A stretch of 64,000 nt of DNA, from positions 96,893-160,892 of the forward strand of contig PLXW01000022.1 of NCBI GenBank assembly GCA_003151595.1, given 5' to 3'. The notes below the pieces were generated by a model, which saw only the letters and a list, made by a program, of their open reading frames with translations, searched no databases and had not been told where the DNA came from. Both the position numbers and the translations under genes were made by a program. The DNA comes from Myxococcales bacterium. GTDB taxonomy: Bacteria; Myxococcota; Polyangia; Polyangiales; Polyangiaceae. Positions 8,485 to 17,686 of the stretch are shown piece after piece (the first letter of the stretch is position 1; each line of letters starts with the position of its first letter).

Positions 8485-9684
8485 TCAGGGGCAGGTGGTC
8501 GGGTCGGCGACCTGGCAGGTGCCCGTTCCCGCGTCGCCGTCGGCGATGACGCACTTGGCGGGAGCGACGCATCCGGGGGTGCTCGTCGCGTTGCACGCCG
8601 ATCCGTTCGCCGCCGCGGCGACGCACGTGCCCGAGGTGCTCACGGTCGGCGCGCCTCCATCGCCGCCTGCGTCGCCTGCGTCATCAGCGCCGGCGTCGAC
8701 CGCGGTGAGCAGACACGTCCCCGCGGACTCGCATCGCGCGATGCCGCCGGCGACGACGCCGCACGCCGCGTTCGCGGCGGCGAGCGTGAACGCGATGCAC
8801 TTGCTCGTCGCGGGATCGCAGACGAGCGAGAGCTCGGCGTCGCAGCCGGGCGCGGTCTGCTGGATCGTGTCGCACGACGCGCCGACGGTCGAAGCAGCGG
8901 CCGTGCACGCGCCGGCGATGCTCTTCTTCGCGTTCGCGCCGACGCACGAGAGGCCGGGGCCGCACGGTGCGTCCTTGCCGCACGCGCTGGCGGAGGCGCC
9001 GTAGGCCACGCACGTTCCCGCCTTCGAGCACGTGAGGTGATCGCGCCCTCCGCAGTCGGCGTCGATCGCGCAGGCGTCGCCCGACTTCGGCACGGCCGCG
9101 CAAGCGCCGCACGTGGCGAACTGCGGCACCGCGCAATACGTGCTCTGGCACTGCGCGGCCACGAAGCACGGCGCGCCGTTCGCGCCCGGGCCGGCGAGCG
9201 GTGCGCACGCGGCAGGGAGGTTCGCGCCGAAGAGATCCGCGCACGACTCGGTCGTGATCGCGTTCGCGCACCCTTCGAAGAAGCTCGGCGTGGCGGCGGT
9301 CTGCGTGGCCGCGAGATCGCGCGCGCACTGTGCGGTGCTGTTGGCGATGCACGTCGCCTGGCTGCCGTAGTGGACGACCGTGTACGTCGCGTTCGAGCAC
9401 GCATCGAGTCGCGTGCAGCGCGCTTGCGCCCAGTCGGCGCAGGCCGTGGCGAGCGTGACGCCTCCGTCGGGAGCCGCGCCGCCGTCGTCCGAGACGGAGC
9501 CGTCATCGCCCGATGGCTGGGTGGCATCGCTTCCGCCGTCGCTCGCAGGGCCGATGTTCGCGTTGGTCGTGGCGCCGCATCCGGCGAGCGGGGCGATCGC
9601 GGCGAACGCGGCGAACGCGGCGAACGCGGCGAACGCGAGGAGGGCGAGAGCGGAGATCGGGAGAGCGAACCGTTGGTGGTGCAT
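8485..9684 (-). CDS. Cys-rich myxobacterial lipoprotein, function unknown
   Basis: This 399-residue lipoprotein starts at ATG 9684, giving MHHQRFALPIS then a hydrophobic core of repeated AF-A triplets and the lipobox LAGC. An ATG four codons upstream (9696) is possible. After a Gly/Asp/Ser spacer the mature part holds more than 25 cysteines in the irregular C-x(4-8)-C spacing typical of the expanded secreted Cys-rich lipoproteins of Polyangiales, which are likely disulfide-bonded and cell-surface. A second Asp/Ala/Gly stretch lies at about 300-320. No catalytic motif is visible. It is divergent from tolC with about 300 bases between the starts. Confidence 0.8.
   Translation of the reverse strand: MHHQRFALPISALALLAFAAFAAFAAFAAIAPLAGCGATTNANIGPASDGGSDATQPSGDDGSVSDDGGAAPDGGVTLATACADWAQARCTRLDACSNATYTVVHYGSQATCIANSTAQCARDLAATQTAATPSFFEGCANAITTESCADLFGANLPAACAPLAGPGANGAPCFVAAQCQSTYCAVPQFATCGACAAVPKSGDACAIDADCGGRDHLTCSKAGTCVAYGASASACGKDAPCGPGLSCVGANAKKSIAGACTAAASTVGASCDTIQQTAPGCDAELSLVCDPATSKCIAFTLAAANAACGVVAGGIARCESAGTCLLTAVDAGADDAGDAGGDGGAPTVSTSGTCVAAAANGSACNATSTPGCVAPAKCVIADGDAGTGTCQVADPTTCP
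9601..9636. repeat. 9-bp tandem repeat inside a signal-peptide coding region (4 copies)
   Basis: GGCGAACGC occurs four times head to tail and encodes the Phe-Ala-Ala repeats of the lipoprotein signal peptide on the minus strand. Because 9 is a multiple of 3, slippage would change the length of the hydrophobic core without shifting frame. Confidence 0.85.
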
Positions 9685-9968
9685 GCGAACCGCCATCGCA
9701 ACGGGCGTGCCGCGGTCGCGCAACGGTCGCGCTGGTCCGCGCATCGAAGCCTGGAGGCCGGTTGGCCGCACAAACGCGGCGCGCGCGAAAGGTCCGCGTG
9801 TTCGCACGTGTGGCCGCGCGGGCGTTCACCCTGGACGCGCGGACGTTCAGTCGACGTCGCGCCGCTGAACGCCGTGCTCGTCGTGATAGACGAGACGCAG
9901 GGGCGACGCACGGCGCGTCCGTGCATGCCGTCCGTGCATCGAATCACAGGCACCGGCACCGTCTCTCG

Positions 9969-9974
9969 AAAGGA
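9969..9974 (+). promoter_or_regulatory. Ribosome binding site that fixes the tolC GTG start
   Basis: AAAGGA lies 6 bases before GTG 9981. It is one of the few clear Shine-Dalgarno sites in the window, and together with the signal peptide it rules out the longer in-frame extension upstream. Confidence 0.65.
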
Positions 9975-9980
9975 ACCCGC

Positions 9981-11543
9981 GTGATCTCCTCCGTCCGCAC
10001 TCGCCCGTTCGCCTCGGCCTTCGCTTTCGTCTCGTCGATCGCCTTCGTGAGCGCGCTGTCCGCGAGCGCCTCGGCGCAGCAAGCGCCGCAGCCCGAGCAA
10101 GCCGCGGGGACGCCGCAGCTGGCGGCTCCGCAGCTCGAAGCGCAGATGACTGTGCTCATGGGGCGCGCCGGTGGCCTCACGTCGGATCAAGCCGCGACGC
10201 GCGCGCGAGCCACGAGCTACGACGTGAAAGCGCGAAATGACGACGCCAAGGCCGCGCAGTCCGTGGTCGACGCCGCGGGGCTCGCATACCTCCCGCGCCT
10301 CACCGCGCGTGCGAGCTACACCCGCGTCTCGGACATCGGCACCGTTTCGTTCGGGAATCTCCCCGTGGCGCTCGGCAAAGAAGGAACAGGCTCGCTCACG
10401 ACTCCAGGTGCGACGCCCGGCACGTTCACGCTCACGCAGCCGCTGACGAACGTGCCTCTCGCGCTGACGTTCCCCGACAACCAGTGGGATCTCGAAGCGA
10501 CCGTCATCGTTCCGCTCTCCGACTACGTGCTCAAGCTCGCCAAGCAGTACGCGGGCGCGAAGCACTCGGCGAAGGCCGCGGAGTTCACTGCGCGCGCCGC
10601 CGGTGACACGGCCGCGAGCAACGCGCGCATTCTCTACTACTCATGGGCGCGCGCGCGGCTTCAGGAGGTCGTGGCCGAAGACGCGCTCGATCAGGCGCGC
10701 GCGCACTGGAACGACGCGAAGAACGAGTTCTCCGCGGGGAAGGCCTCGCAGGCCGACGTGATGGGCGTGGAGGCCGAGGTCGCGCAGAGCGAGCTGCTCG
10801 TCGTGCGCGCGAAGAACGCGGTGATGCTCGAGGCTGATCGGCTGCATACGACGCTCCACGATCCGTCGAGCGCGCCGTACGAGATCGGTGAGCCGCTCCT
10901 CGCGGATCTTCCGCCGATGGAAGGCGAGCAGGAGTTCGCGCCGCTCTTCGACGAAGCGATTCGCAAGCGCGTCGAGCTGCGCGCGATCACCGAGACGGCG
11001 ATCGGTCTTCGAAAGCAGGCGAGCTCGGAGCGCACCGGGCTCTACCCGCGGCTCGATGGAGTCGCGAGCGGCGTCTACGCGAACCCCAACCCGCGCTACT
11101 TTCCGCCGTCGCAAGTGTGGAACGGCACGTGGGCCGTCGGCGCCGCGGTGACCTGGGCCGCCACCGACGCGATCCTCGGAGGGACCAGCGCGAACGCGTC
11201 CGAAGCGCGCGCAGCGAGCGCCGAAGCGCAGGCGCAGGCGATGCGCGACGGTATCCGCGACGACGTCATGGCCTCCTGGCAAGCCGTCCACGAAGCCGAG
11301 GTCGCGATCGACTCCACCAAGCGCAGCCTCGCCGCGGCCGAAGAGTCGTACCGCGTTCGCCGCGCGCTCTTCCGCGCCGACCGCGCGACCAGCACCGAGC
11401 TCAGTGACTCCGAGAACGCGCTCACGAGGGCGCGCTTCGATACGGTCAACGCGCGGATCGATCTCCGCATCGCCCGCGTTCGCCTAGCCCACGCGACGGG
11501 TCGAGACGATACAGGTGACCCCGCCGGCAGCGCGAAGAACTGA
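9981..11543 (+). CDS. TolC family outer-membrane efflux protein
   Basis: This 520-residue protein starts at GTG 9981, six bases after AAAGGA. A signal peptide of about 34 residues ends ASASAQQ. The mature part has the two OEP repeats of TolC-type channels: long Ala-rich amphipathic helices (SDQAATRARATSYDVKARND in the first, EAQAQAMRDGIRDDVMASW in the second) flanking short beta segments such as ASYTRVSD and VAAAVTWAATD-like strands. It would form the outer-membrane duct of an efflux or type I secretion complex. No membrane-fusion protein or ABC/RND pump is next to it, so its partners are encoded elsewhere. Confidence 0.9.
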   Translation: MISSVRTRPFASAFAFVSSIAFVSALSASASAQQAPQPEQAAGTPQLAAPQLEAQMTVLMGRAGGLTSDQAATRARATSYDVKARNDDAKAAQSVVDAAGLAYLPRLTARASYTRVSDIGTVSFGNLPVALGKEGTGSLTTPGATPGTFTLTQPLTNVPLALTFPDNQWDLEATVIVPLSDYVLKLAKQYAGAKHSAKAAEFTARAAGDTAASNARILYYSWARARLQEVVAEDALDQARAHWNDAKNEFSAGKASQADVMGVEAEVAQSELLVVRAKNAVMLEADRLHTTLHDPSSAPYEIGEPLLADLPPMEGEQEFAPLFDEAIRKRVELRAITETAIGLRKQASSERTGLYPRLDGVASGVYANPNPRYFPPSQVWNGTWAVGAAVTWAATDAILGGTSANASEARAASAEAQAQAMRDGIRDDVMASWQAVHEAEVAIDSTKRSLAAAEESYRVRRALFRADRATSTELSDSENALTRARFDTVNARIDLRIARVRLAHATGRDDTGDPAGSAKN

Positions 11544-11633
11544 ACATACGGATCGTCGTTGCGTGCAAGGAGATGTAAGTTTTTTCGAAATCCGTGATCC
11601 GTTTCGGATGGGCCCGCACACTACTCAAGCGAC

Positions 11634-11975
11634 ATGGCAAATCCCTTCGGCTCCGGGTCCGCGATCATGATGCCCCTCAGCTCGCGTGTGGGTGAGCGTA
11701 GTCCCGACTCGTTCGACCTCGAGCCCGCCTCGAACGTTCGTCCGGTCGAGGTAGCGCGACCCTCCCCGCTGGAGACGCCGGAGATCGTCGCGCTCGTCGC
11801 GCGCATCGTCGCGGCCGTGTCGAAGAGCGAAGAAGGGCTCACGGCGCTCGAGATGCGCCTCGCGTTCAACGAGCGCCCCGATCGCTTGCAGCGCGCGCTC
11901 GCCGCGGGGCTTCGCACGCGTCGCATTCGTCGCCTGGGATCGCGCTGCCAGACCCGCTACCTCGCCAACCGCTGA
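11634..11975 (+). CDS. Small winged-helix-like protein, unknown
   Basis: This 113-residue protein begins with a disordered segment of about 45 residues. A compact C-terminal region follows: IVALVARIVAAVSKSEEGLT, then EMRLAFNERPDRLQRALAAG, then RRIRRLGSRCQTRYL. The helix-helix-basic-strand order and the ending G-x-R-x-x-TRYL resemble small winged-helix DNA-binding domains of myxobacteria in which a related motif closes the wing. DNA binding is inferred. It lies downstream of tolC, with a T-run and an AT-rich stretch between, and seems to be its own unit. Confidence 0.6.
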   Translation: MANPFGSGSAIMMPLSSRVGERSPDSFDLEPASNVRPVEVARPSPLETPEIVALVARIVAAVSKSEEGLTALEMRLAFNERPDRLQRALAAGLRTRRIRRLGSRCQTRYLANR

Positions 11976-12017
11976 TCGCAGATCGCCCGCGCGCGGGCGG
12001 TGCTAGAGCTTGAAGAA

Positions 12018-14222
12018 GTGCGGTACGCCGAGCTTCCCAAGCGCCTCGCATTCGCAGCGGCCGCGTCGCTCGTCGCCGCGTGCGCGAGCGAGCCGCGCGA
12101 TCGAGAGTCGACCGGCGTGGAGTCGTCGCCGCTCGCGGAGCAATGCTTGCCGGACGGCGGCCCCGCTCCCCCTCACGGGATCGACGTCTATTCGGGCAAC
12201 GGGCCCGTCGATTGGCCTCTGGCGAAGACCGACGGCGGAATCACGTTCGCGATTCTGAAGGCGACCCAAGGCACCTACGACGACGACTCGGCGTTCGAGG
12301 CCAACTGGGCCGCGGCCAAGGACGCGGGTGTCGTGCGCGGGGCCTATCACTTCTTCGATCCCACGGAGGATGGCGGCACTCAGGCGCACTATTTCCTGAA
12401 ACAGATGGGTCCACTCGACGCGGAGGATCTCTCGCCGATTCTCGACATCGAGTGCCCCACCGATCCCGTCACCCCGAACTGCCTCTACACGGGCGCATCG
12501 GGCGCGGCGACGGGCGCGGACATTCGCGCACGCATGCTCGACTGGACGAGCGAGGTCGAAGCCGCGACGGGGCGAAAGCCGATCGTCTATTCGGGCGCCT
12601 ACTATTTCACGGGCGCATCGATCGACACCACGGGCTTCGACGCCTTCCCGCTTTGGCTCGCGGCGTATCCAGGGCCGGGGGTCTCGTGCTTCGCGATGCC
12701 CGCGCCGTGGACCGAAGCCGTCATGTGGCAGTACAGCGGCTCCGGCGCGATGGCGGGCGTGACGGGCGAGGTCGATCTCGATCGTCTGCTCGTGACGATC
12801 GACGAGATCACCGGCTGGCCCGCGATCAAGCACGCCTCGCGCGCCGACGTGAACGGCGACGGGAAGGCCGACGTGTGCGGGCGCGATCCCACCGGCGTCG
12901 TGTGCGCGACGGCGACGAGCGGCGGATTCGGAGCGCCGTTCGCGGGGCCGCCGTGGAGCGACGCGGAATACTGGATGCCCGCGCGGTACGCGTCGACCGT
13001 GCAGTTCGCCGACATCGACGCCGACGGCAAGAGCGACGCCTGCGCGCGCGCGTCCACGGGCATCACGTGCGCGCTCTCCACCGGGAGCGCGTTCGGGACG
13101 CCGTTCGCCGGGCCCGCGTGGAGCGACGCCGCCGGGTGGAAGCGCCCCGAGTACTACGCGACGATCCAGCTCGCCGACGTGAACGGCGACGGCAAGAGCG
13201 ACGTCTGCGCGCGCGGACCGGCGGGGATCACCTGCGCGACTTCCAGCGGCACGAGCTTCGCGACGCCGTTCGCAGGGCCTGCGTGGAGCGACGCCGCGGG
13301 ATGGAACGTCGCGAACCAGTACCGAACGATCCGCTTCGCCGACATCGACGGCGACGGAAAGAGCGACGTGTGCGGGCGATCGTCCGACGGGATGCATTGC
13401 GCGCTGTCGACGGGCACGGGCTTCGGCGCCGACTTCACCGGTCCGGCGTGGAGCGATGCGGCGGGGTGGGGGAGGGCCGCGTATGCCGCTACGATCCAGC
13501 TCGCGGACATCGACGGCGACGGAAAGAGCGATGCGTGCGGTCGTTCAGCCGCCGGCATCACGTGCGCGCTCGCGACGGGCACGGGCTTCGGTGCTCCCTT
13601 CGCAGGCCCGGCGTGGAGTGACGCGGCCGGCTGGAACGTGCCGATGTACTATGCAACGATCGTCTTTCCGGACCTCGACGGCGACGGCAAGAGCGACGTG
13701 TGCGGGCGCGCGCCGAGCGGCATCACGTGCGCGCTCTCGACGGGCGCGGCGTTCGGCGCGGCGTTCGCAGGCCCCGCGTGGAGCGACGCGGAAGGGTGGA
13801 ACGAGCCGCGCTACTTCGGGACGATCGGCGCGGGCGACATCGACGGTGACGGCAAAGACGATCTCTGCGCGCGCGGCGCCGCGGGCGTGACGTGCGCGAT
13901 CTCGACGGGGACGGCGTTCGGCGCGGCCATCACGGGGCCGGCGTGGAACGACGCCACGTGGGGAGTCGCGCCGTACTGGGCCACGGTGGCGACCGTCGGG
14001 CACGCGAAGCGCGCGATCCCGATCGAGAGCGACGGCGGCCCGTTGGTCGACTCCGGCGCCCCGCCGAGCGACGCGTCGACCGGGATCCAGGTTCAGGCCA
14101 GCGTCGCGGGCAGCGCCGGATGCGGCTGTCGCGCCGCCAAGTCCGACGTCGCCCCCTTCGGCGCGCCCCTCACGCTCTCCGCGATCGGCCTCGCGCTCCT
14201 CCGTCGCAAGCGCCGGCGCTGA
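12018..14222 (+). CDS. GH25 lysozyme-like lipoprotein with seven VCBS/FG-GAP-type repeats and MYXO-CTERM-like tail
   Basis: This is a roughly 734-residue secreted protein. A lipoprotein signal (lipobox VAAC) leads into a GH25 muramidase domain at about residues 40-265. Its motifs are GIDVYSGNGPVDW, ITFAILKATQGTY, GAYHFFDP and ILDIEC, the last carrying the catalytic DxE; GH25 enzymes cut peptidoglycan. Seven repeats of about 55 residues follow, each with a DxDGDGKxD calcium-type loop, two cysteines and a GPAWSDA block. The tail has GCGCR, a hydrophobic stretch and RRKRRR, as in MYXO-CTERM sorting signals. I prefer GTG 12018 because it gives a compact signal peptide; GTG 12000 adds six codons. 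It converges on the next gene with one base between stops. Confidence 0.88.
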   Translation: MRYAELPKRLAFAAAASLVAACASEPRDRESTGVESSPLAEQCLPDGGPAPPHGIDVYSGNGPVDWPLAKTDGGITFAILKATQGTYDDDSAFEANWAAAKDAGVVRGAYHFFDPTEDGGTQAHYFLKQMGPLDAEDLSPILDIECPTDPVTPNCLYTGASGAATGADIRARMLDWTSEVEAATGRKPIVYSGAYYFTGASIDTTGFDAFPLWLAAYPGPGVSCFAMPAPWTEAVMWQYSGSGAMAGVTGEVDLDRLLVTIDEITGWPAIKHASRADVNGDGKADVCGRDPTGVVCATATSGGFGAPFAGPPWSDAEYWMPARYASTVQFADIDADGKSDACARASTGITCALSTGSAFGTPFAGPAWSDAAGWKRPEYYATIQLADVNGDGKSDVCARGPAGITCATSSGTSFATPFAGPAWSDAAGWNVANQYRTIRFADIDGDGKSDVCGRSSDGMHCALSTGTGFGADFTGPAWSDAAGWGRAAYAATIQLADIDGDGKSDACGRSAAGITCALATGTGFGAPFAGPAWSDAAGWNVPMYYATIVFPDLDGDGKSDVCGRAPSGITCALSTGAAFGAAFAGPAWSDAEGWNEPRYFGTIGAGDIDGDGKDDLCARGAAGVTCAISTGTAFGAAITGPAWNDATWGVAPYWATVATVGHAKRAIPIESDGGPLVDSGAPPSDASTGIQVQASVAGSAGCGCRAAKSDVAPFGAPLTLSAIGLALLRRKRRR
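12840..13995 (+). repeat. Coding tandem repeats, about 165 bp x 7
   Basis: Within the lysozyme-like gene, seven units of about 165 bases follow one another. They share the segment encoding DxDGDGKSD, the segment encoding ITCALSTG-like strands and the segment encoding GPAWSDA. The close DNA similarity of neighbouring units suggests recent expansion by unequal exchange. Confidence 0.8.
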
Positions 14223-14223
14223 A

Positions 14224-14610
14224 TCAGGTCCGCGGGAACGGCTCGCGCAGCGCGCCCTTCGGGTTCGACGCGTCCGTTCCTTGTGCGAACTCCGTCTTCC
14301 CGCTCGTCACGATGAACGGCCCGCCCACTTCGTCCGCGGTGACCTCTTCGCTCGTGCTTCGTTCCGCTTCGCTCTCGCCGGTCGTCACCGACTCCACGAA
14401 CTGCTCGCCGAAGCTCTCGGCGAGCGGTTCGTTGCTCCGCGGGCCGTTGAGGAACGCGCGGTCGTCGTCCGTCGTCTTCCCCTCGACGCTGCGCGCGCGA
14501 AGCTCCGCCGCGTACTTCGGGTCGAGGTGGCCGGTCGCGTCGCGTCGCTTGATCCCATCGGGCTTCGCGGGTGCGTGGTTCGAGGCGCGAGGGGGCTTCG
14601 GCGTTGTCAT
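14224..14610 (-). CDS. Conserved hypothetical protein
   Basis: This 128-residue hydrophilic protein has no signal or membrane segment and looks largely disordered. It has a central block ATGHLDPKYAAELRARS, an acidic middle part (FGEQFVESVTTGESEAE) and a C-terminal block ending GTDASNPKGALREPFPRT. From memory this arrangement recurs in Polyangiales as a short soluble family without assigned function. GC-ending codons run through the whole length, supporting a real gene. It converges tail to tail with the lysozyme-like gene. Confidence 0.65.
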   Translation of the reverse strand: MTTPKPPRASNHAPAKPDGIKRRDATGHLDPKYAAELRARSVEGKTTDDDRAFLNGPRSNEPLAESFGEQFVESVTTGESEAERSTSEEVTADEVGGPFIVTSGKTEFAQGTDASNPKGALREPFPRT

Positions 14611-14670
14611 GCCCTAAGGGTATGCACGTTGAACGCTGCGTGGATCCCTCGAAGGCGATCTATTTGCGGC

Positions 14671-16164
14671 TCAGCCGGCGGCGTGTGACTTGCGCAGGCG
14701 CGAATGCTTGAACCCGTACGCGAAATACACAGCGAGCCCGACGAGTAGCCACAGGAAGAAACGCAGCCACGACGTTGGCGGAAGATATGCAATGAGCGCC
14801 ACGCACGAGAGCGCGCCCAGCGCCGGCAGCAGGATCGGACCGAACGGAACGCGGAAAGGTCGCGCGCGGTTCGGATCCTTGAAGCGCAGGATCGTGATGC
14901 CGAGGCACACGAGGACGAACGCGAAGAGCGTCCCGATGTTCGTGAGGTCGACCATCTCGTCGATGCTCACGAACGAGCTCACGCCGCCGACGAGCACGCC
15001 GGTGAGGATCGTCGCGAAGTGCGGAGTGCCGAACCTCGGGTGCACCCTGGTGAAGATCGGCGGAAGAAAGCCGTCGCGTGCCATGGCGAACAAGATGCGC
15101 GGCTGCCCGAGCTGAAAGACGAGCAGCACCGCGGTCTGGGCGATGACCGATCCGAAGGCGACGATCCCGATCATCCAGTTCGGCATGACCACGTGCTTCA
15201 TGGCCGCGGTGAGCGCCTCGGCGCGCTGCGGCTCCGTCCACCCGTGGACGACGGCGTACGGGATCATCCCGGCGAACACCGCGCCGACGATCACGTAGAT
15301 GATCGTGCAGACGATGAGCGAGCCGATGATCCCGATCGGCATGTCGCGCCCCGGGTTCACGCACTCCTCGGCGCAGGTGGAGACGGCGTCGAAGCCGATG
15401 TACGCGAAGAAGATGATCGCCGCGCCCGCGCCGATGCCGCCGATGCCGTTCGGCGCGAACGGGTGCAGGTTCTCGACGCGCGTGTACTTCATCCCCACGA
15501 AGACGAAGAACGCGAGCACGAGGATCTTCGTGCCGACCATGACGGTGTTGAAGCGCGCCGACTCCTTCACGCCCCACACGAGCACGATCGTGATCAACGC
15601 GACGATGCCCATGGCCAGCGCGTTGAAGACGATGGGGATGCCGAAGAGATGAGGCGCCTGATCGAGCAACCCCGGGATCTTCGCCGCCGAGCGGTAGTCG
15701 ATCGCCAGCCACGGCGGCACGTGCACGTCGCAGCCGGCGAGGAGCGCGACCATGTAGTTGCCCCACGAGATGGCGACGGCGGTGTTGCCGATGCCGTACT
15801 CGAGGAGCAAGTCCCACCCGATGATCCAGGCGACGAGCTCACCGAGCGTCGCGTAGGCGTACGTGTACGCGCTCCCCGCGACCGGAACCATGGCCGCGAA
15901 CTCCGCGTAACAGAGCGCGGTGAACGCGCAGACGACCGCCGTCACCGCGAACGACACCATCAACGCCGGACCGGCACCGGGGCGCGCGTCGTCGCCGGCC
16001 ATCGCGCTGCCGATCGTCGCGTAGATGCCGGTGCCGATGATCGCGCCGACGCCCAGCGCGATGAGGCTCCACGGGCCGAGCGACTTCTTCAGCCCCTGGC
16101 CGGGCTCCCTGGTTTCGGCGACGAGCTCGTCGAGCGACTTGGTCCGGAGGAGTTGGCGGAGCAT
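14671..16164 (-). CDS. APC superfamily amino-acid permease (CAT-like)
   Basis: This 497-residue inner-membrane transporter has about 12-14 hydrophobic helices. The N-terminus shows the APC signature LIALGVGAIIGTGIY with the unwound GxG of helix 1, and AGSAYTYAYATLGELVAWIIGW corresponds to helix 3. The short N-terminal part (LRQLLRTKSLDELVAETREP) and the overall layout match the cationic amino-acid transporter/YfnA branch, which moves amino acids with protons or by exchange. The actual substrate is not evident. No RNA switch was recognised upstream. The gene lies 67 bases downstream of the 208-residue unknown and may be separately transcribed. Confidence 0.88.
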   Translation of the reverse strand: MLRQLLRTKSLDELVAETREPGQGLKKSLGPWSLIALGVGAIIGTGIYATIGSAMAGDDARPGAGPALMVSFAVTAVVCAFTALCYAEFAAMVPVAGSAYTYAYATLGELVAWIIGWDLLLEYGIGNTAVAISWGNYMVALLAGCDVHVPPWLAIDYRSAAKIPGLLDQAPHLFGIPIVFNALAMGIVALITIVLVWGVKESARFNTVMVGTKILVLAFFVFVGMKYTRVENLHPFAPNGIGGIGAGAAIIFFAYIGFDAVSTCAEECVNPGRDMPIGIIGSLIVCTIIYVIVGAVFAGMIPYAVVHGWTEPQRAEALTAAMKHVVMPNWMIGIVAFGSVIAQTAVLLVFQLGQPRILFAMARDGFLPPIFTRVHPRFGTPHFATILTGVLVGGVSSFVSIDEMVDLTNIGTLFAFVLVCLGITILRFKDPNRARPFRVPFGPILLPALGALSCVALIAYLPPTSWLRFFLWLLVGLAVYFAYGFKHSRLRKSHAAG

Positions 16165-16231
16165 GCGTCGCGCAACCTACACGGAATTCACGGTCGAGGT
16201 CGGGCGGGAAAAGCCGTGCGCGCGGCTGCGC

Positions 16232-16858
16232 TCACACCCACGAGAGCTTCATCGCGATCCTGGTCTGGTCGGTCGCGTCCGAGATCTCTTTCACGTAGAC
16301 CTTCTCGCAGAACAGCTCCGCGAAGGCGCTCACGATCCCGCGCATCGTGACGCGGTTGTAGCGGATGCCGGCGAGCGGGTAGCCCATGACGTCGAGGCGC
16401 GCCTCCTTGGGACCGAGCTTCGCCACGCGCATGCCGCCACCACCCATGAAGATGCGGTCCCAGATGCGCGGGGTCTGCGCGAGGATCGTCCACGGTGTCA
16501 CGCCGACGTTCTGCGCCATGCGCACGGCGAACGAGAGCGAGGTCGCGTTCGCACGCTTGGCGGCCGCCGAGCCGATGTCGAGCAGCTCGCTCGTGGGGAG
16601 ATTCAGCTTCTCGCACGCCTCGTAGTGCGTGCGCGCGACGTCCATCGGCAGCCACTTGGCCGCGACGATGCCGAGCACTTCGCTCCGGAGCGGACCCGTC
16701 AAGAACGTTTCGTACTGAGCGCCGTAGCCGCGATCGCGGATCGTCGCCTGCGAGGCGGTCACCCAGGTGCTGCGGAAGTGCGTGGCGTCGCGGAGGACGC
16801 GTTCCTTCGGGCCGACGATCCAGTCGAGCTCGTGGTCGCGCTTCGCGCCGTCGGTCAC
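16232..16858 (-). CDS. Uncharacterised protein, possibly DUF2378/TIGR02265-like
   Basis: This 208-residue soluble protein has mixed alpha/beta character. It is helical from about 20 to 120, then shows a beta-rich part around FMGGGGMRVAKLGPKEARLDV and GYPLAGIRYNRVTMRG, ending VYVKEISDATDQTRIAMKLSWV. The order (a long helical part, then strands and an RG-type turn) recalls the roughly 200-residue myxobacterial family TIGR02265/DUF2378, but I see no defining motif, so that match is weak. It starts 7 bases after the OmpA-like gene stop and is likely the last gene of that operon. Confidence 0.6.
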   Translation of the reverse strand: MTDGAKRDHELDWIVGPKERVLRDATHFRSTWVTASQATIRDRGYGAQYETFLTGPLRSEVLGIVAAKWLPMDVARTHYEACEKLNLPTSELLDIGSAAAKRANATSLSFAVRMAQNVGVTPWTILAQTPRIWDRIFMGGGGMRVAKLGPKEARLDVMGYPLAGIRYNRVTMRGIVSAFAELFCEKVYVKEISDATDQTRIAMKLSWV

Positions 16859-16865
16859 GCGCGGA

Positions 16866-17678
16866 TCAGGATCCGCCGGGTGAGGGCTGTACGACGATCT
16901 CGACGCGCCGGTTGTCGGCGCGCCCTTCGGGCGTCTTGTTCGTGGCCACCGGGCGCGTCGAGCCGAGCCCCTGCGCCGTGATGCGATCCTGCGCGATGCC
17001 GCGCGACACGAGGTAGTCGCGCACCGCCTGCGCGCGCGCCAGCGAGAGCTCCTGGTTGTCCGACGCGCGCCCCTGCGAATCGGTGTGCCCCTCGACGACG
17101 ATCTTGCTCTCGGGGTTCCCCTTCACGAGCGCTTCGCCGACGTCGTTCAGCTTCACCATCGCGCCCGGAAGGAGCGCCGACTGCCCCGACGTGAAGAGCA
17201 CCGCGCCCGAGAGCGTGATGACCATGCCGCGCGACTCCTGCTTCACCGCCGCGATGCGCGCGAGATCGGATGAGGCCTGTGCCGCCTTCTTCTCCGCATC
17301 TTCGCGCTTGCTGCGCTCGACCGAGACGTCGTGCTTCAAGGAGTCGATCGTCTGCTTCTGCGCGTTCTTCTCGTTCGTCTCCTTGTCGCCCATCGCGAGG
17401 ATCGTCGCCGCCTCGGCCTCGGCCTGCTGCGCCTTCAGCCCCGCGGCGTACGCCAGGTCCTTGGTCTCGGGCGAGTCGCCGTCTTTCTCGAACTGCGTCT
17501 GCGCGCTGTCGAGCGCTTCCTTCGCCTCGTGGACCTCGTCGGGCTTGTATTGCGCGGCGATCCCTTTCGAGACGCGCGCGTAGGTCTCTTGCGCTTGCAC
17601 GAGCTCGGCGGGGGGATTCGTGGTGCCGCACGCCACGAGGAGCGCGGACGCGGCGACAAACATGGAACCGTTCTTCAT
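16866..17678 (-). CDS. DUF4398-OmpA family outer-membrane lipoprotein
   Basis: This roughly 270-residue envelope protein has a signal MKNGSMFVAASALLVACG with lipobox LVAC. An N-terminal DUF4398-type helical region (about 25-95) and a long coiled coil (about 95-150) lead to a C-terminal OmpA domain. That domain contains the peptidoglycan-binding pattern VVEGHTDSQGRASDNQELSL, then RAQAVRDYLV and a closing GRADNRRVEI. It should anchor the outer membrane to peptidoglycan. ATG 17678 lies 8 bases after the upstream stop. A GTG at 17690 overlapping that stop (GTGA) is an alternative start adding four residues. Confidence 0.88.
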   Translation of the reverse strand: MKNGSMFVAASALLVACGTTNPPAELVQAQETYARVSKGIAAQYKPDEVHEAKEALDSAQTQFEKDGDSPETKDLAYAAGLKAQQAEAEAATILAMGDKETNEKNAQKQTIDSLKHDVSVERSKREDAEKKAAQASSDLARIAAVKQESRGMVITLSGAVLFTSGQSALLPGAMVKLNDVGEALVKGNPESKIVVEGHTDSQGRASDNQELSLARAQAVRDYLVSRGIAQDRITAQGLGSTRPVATNKTPEGRADNRRVEIVVQPSPGGS

Positions 17679-17686
17679 GGTCGTTC

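Noticed and set aside
11597..11609. Perfect small inverted repeat ATCCG-TTT-CGGAT upstream of the winged-helix-like gene, considered as a terminator.
   Set aside because: Only a 5-bp stem and no U-tract on either strand; could be an operator but there is no support.
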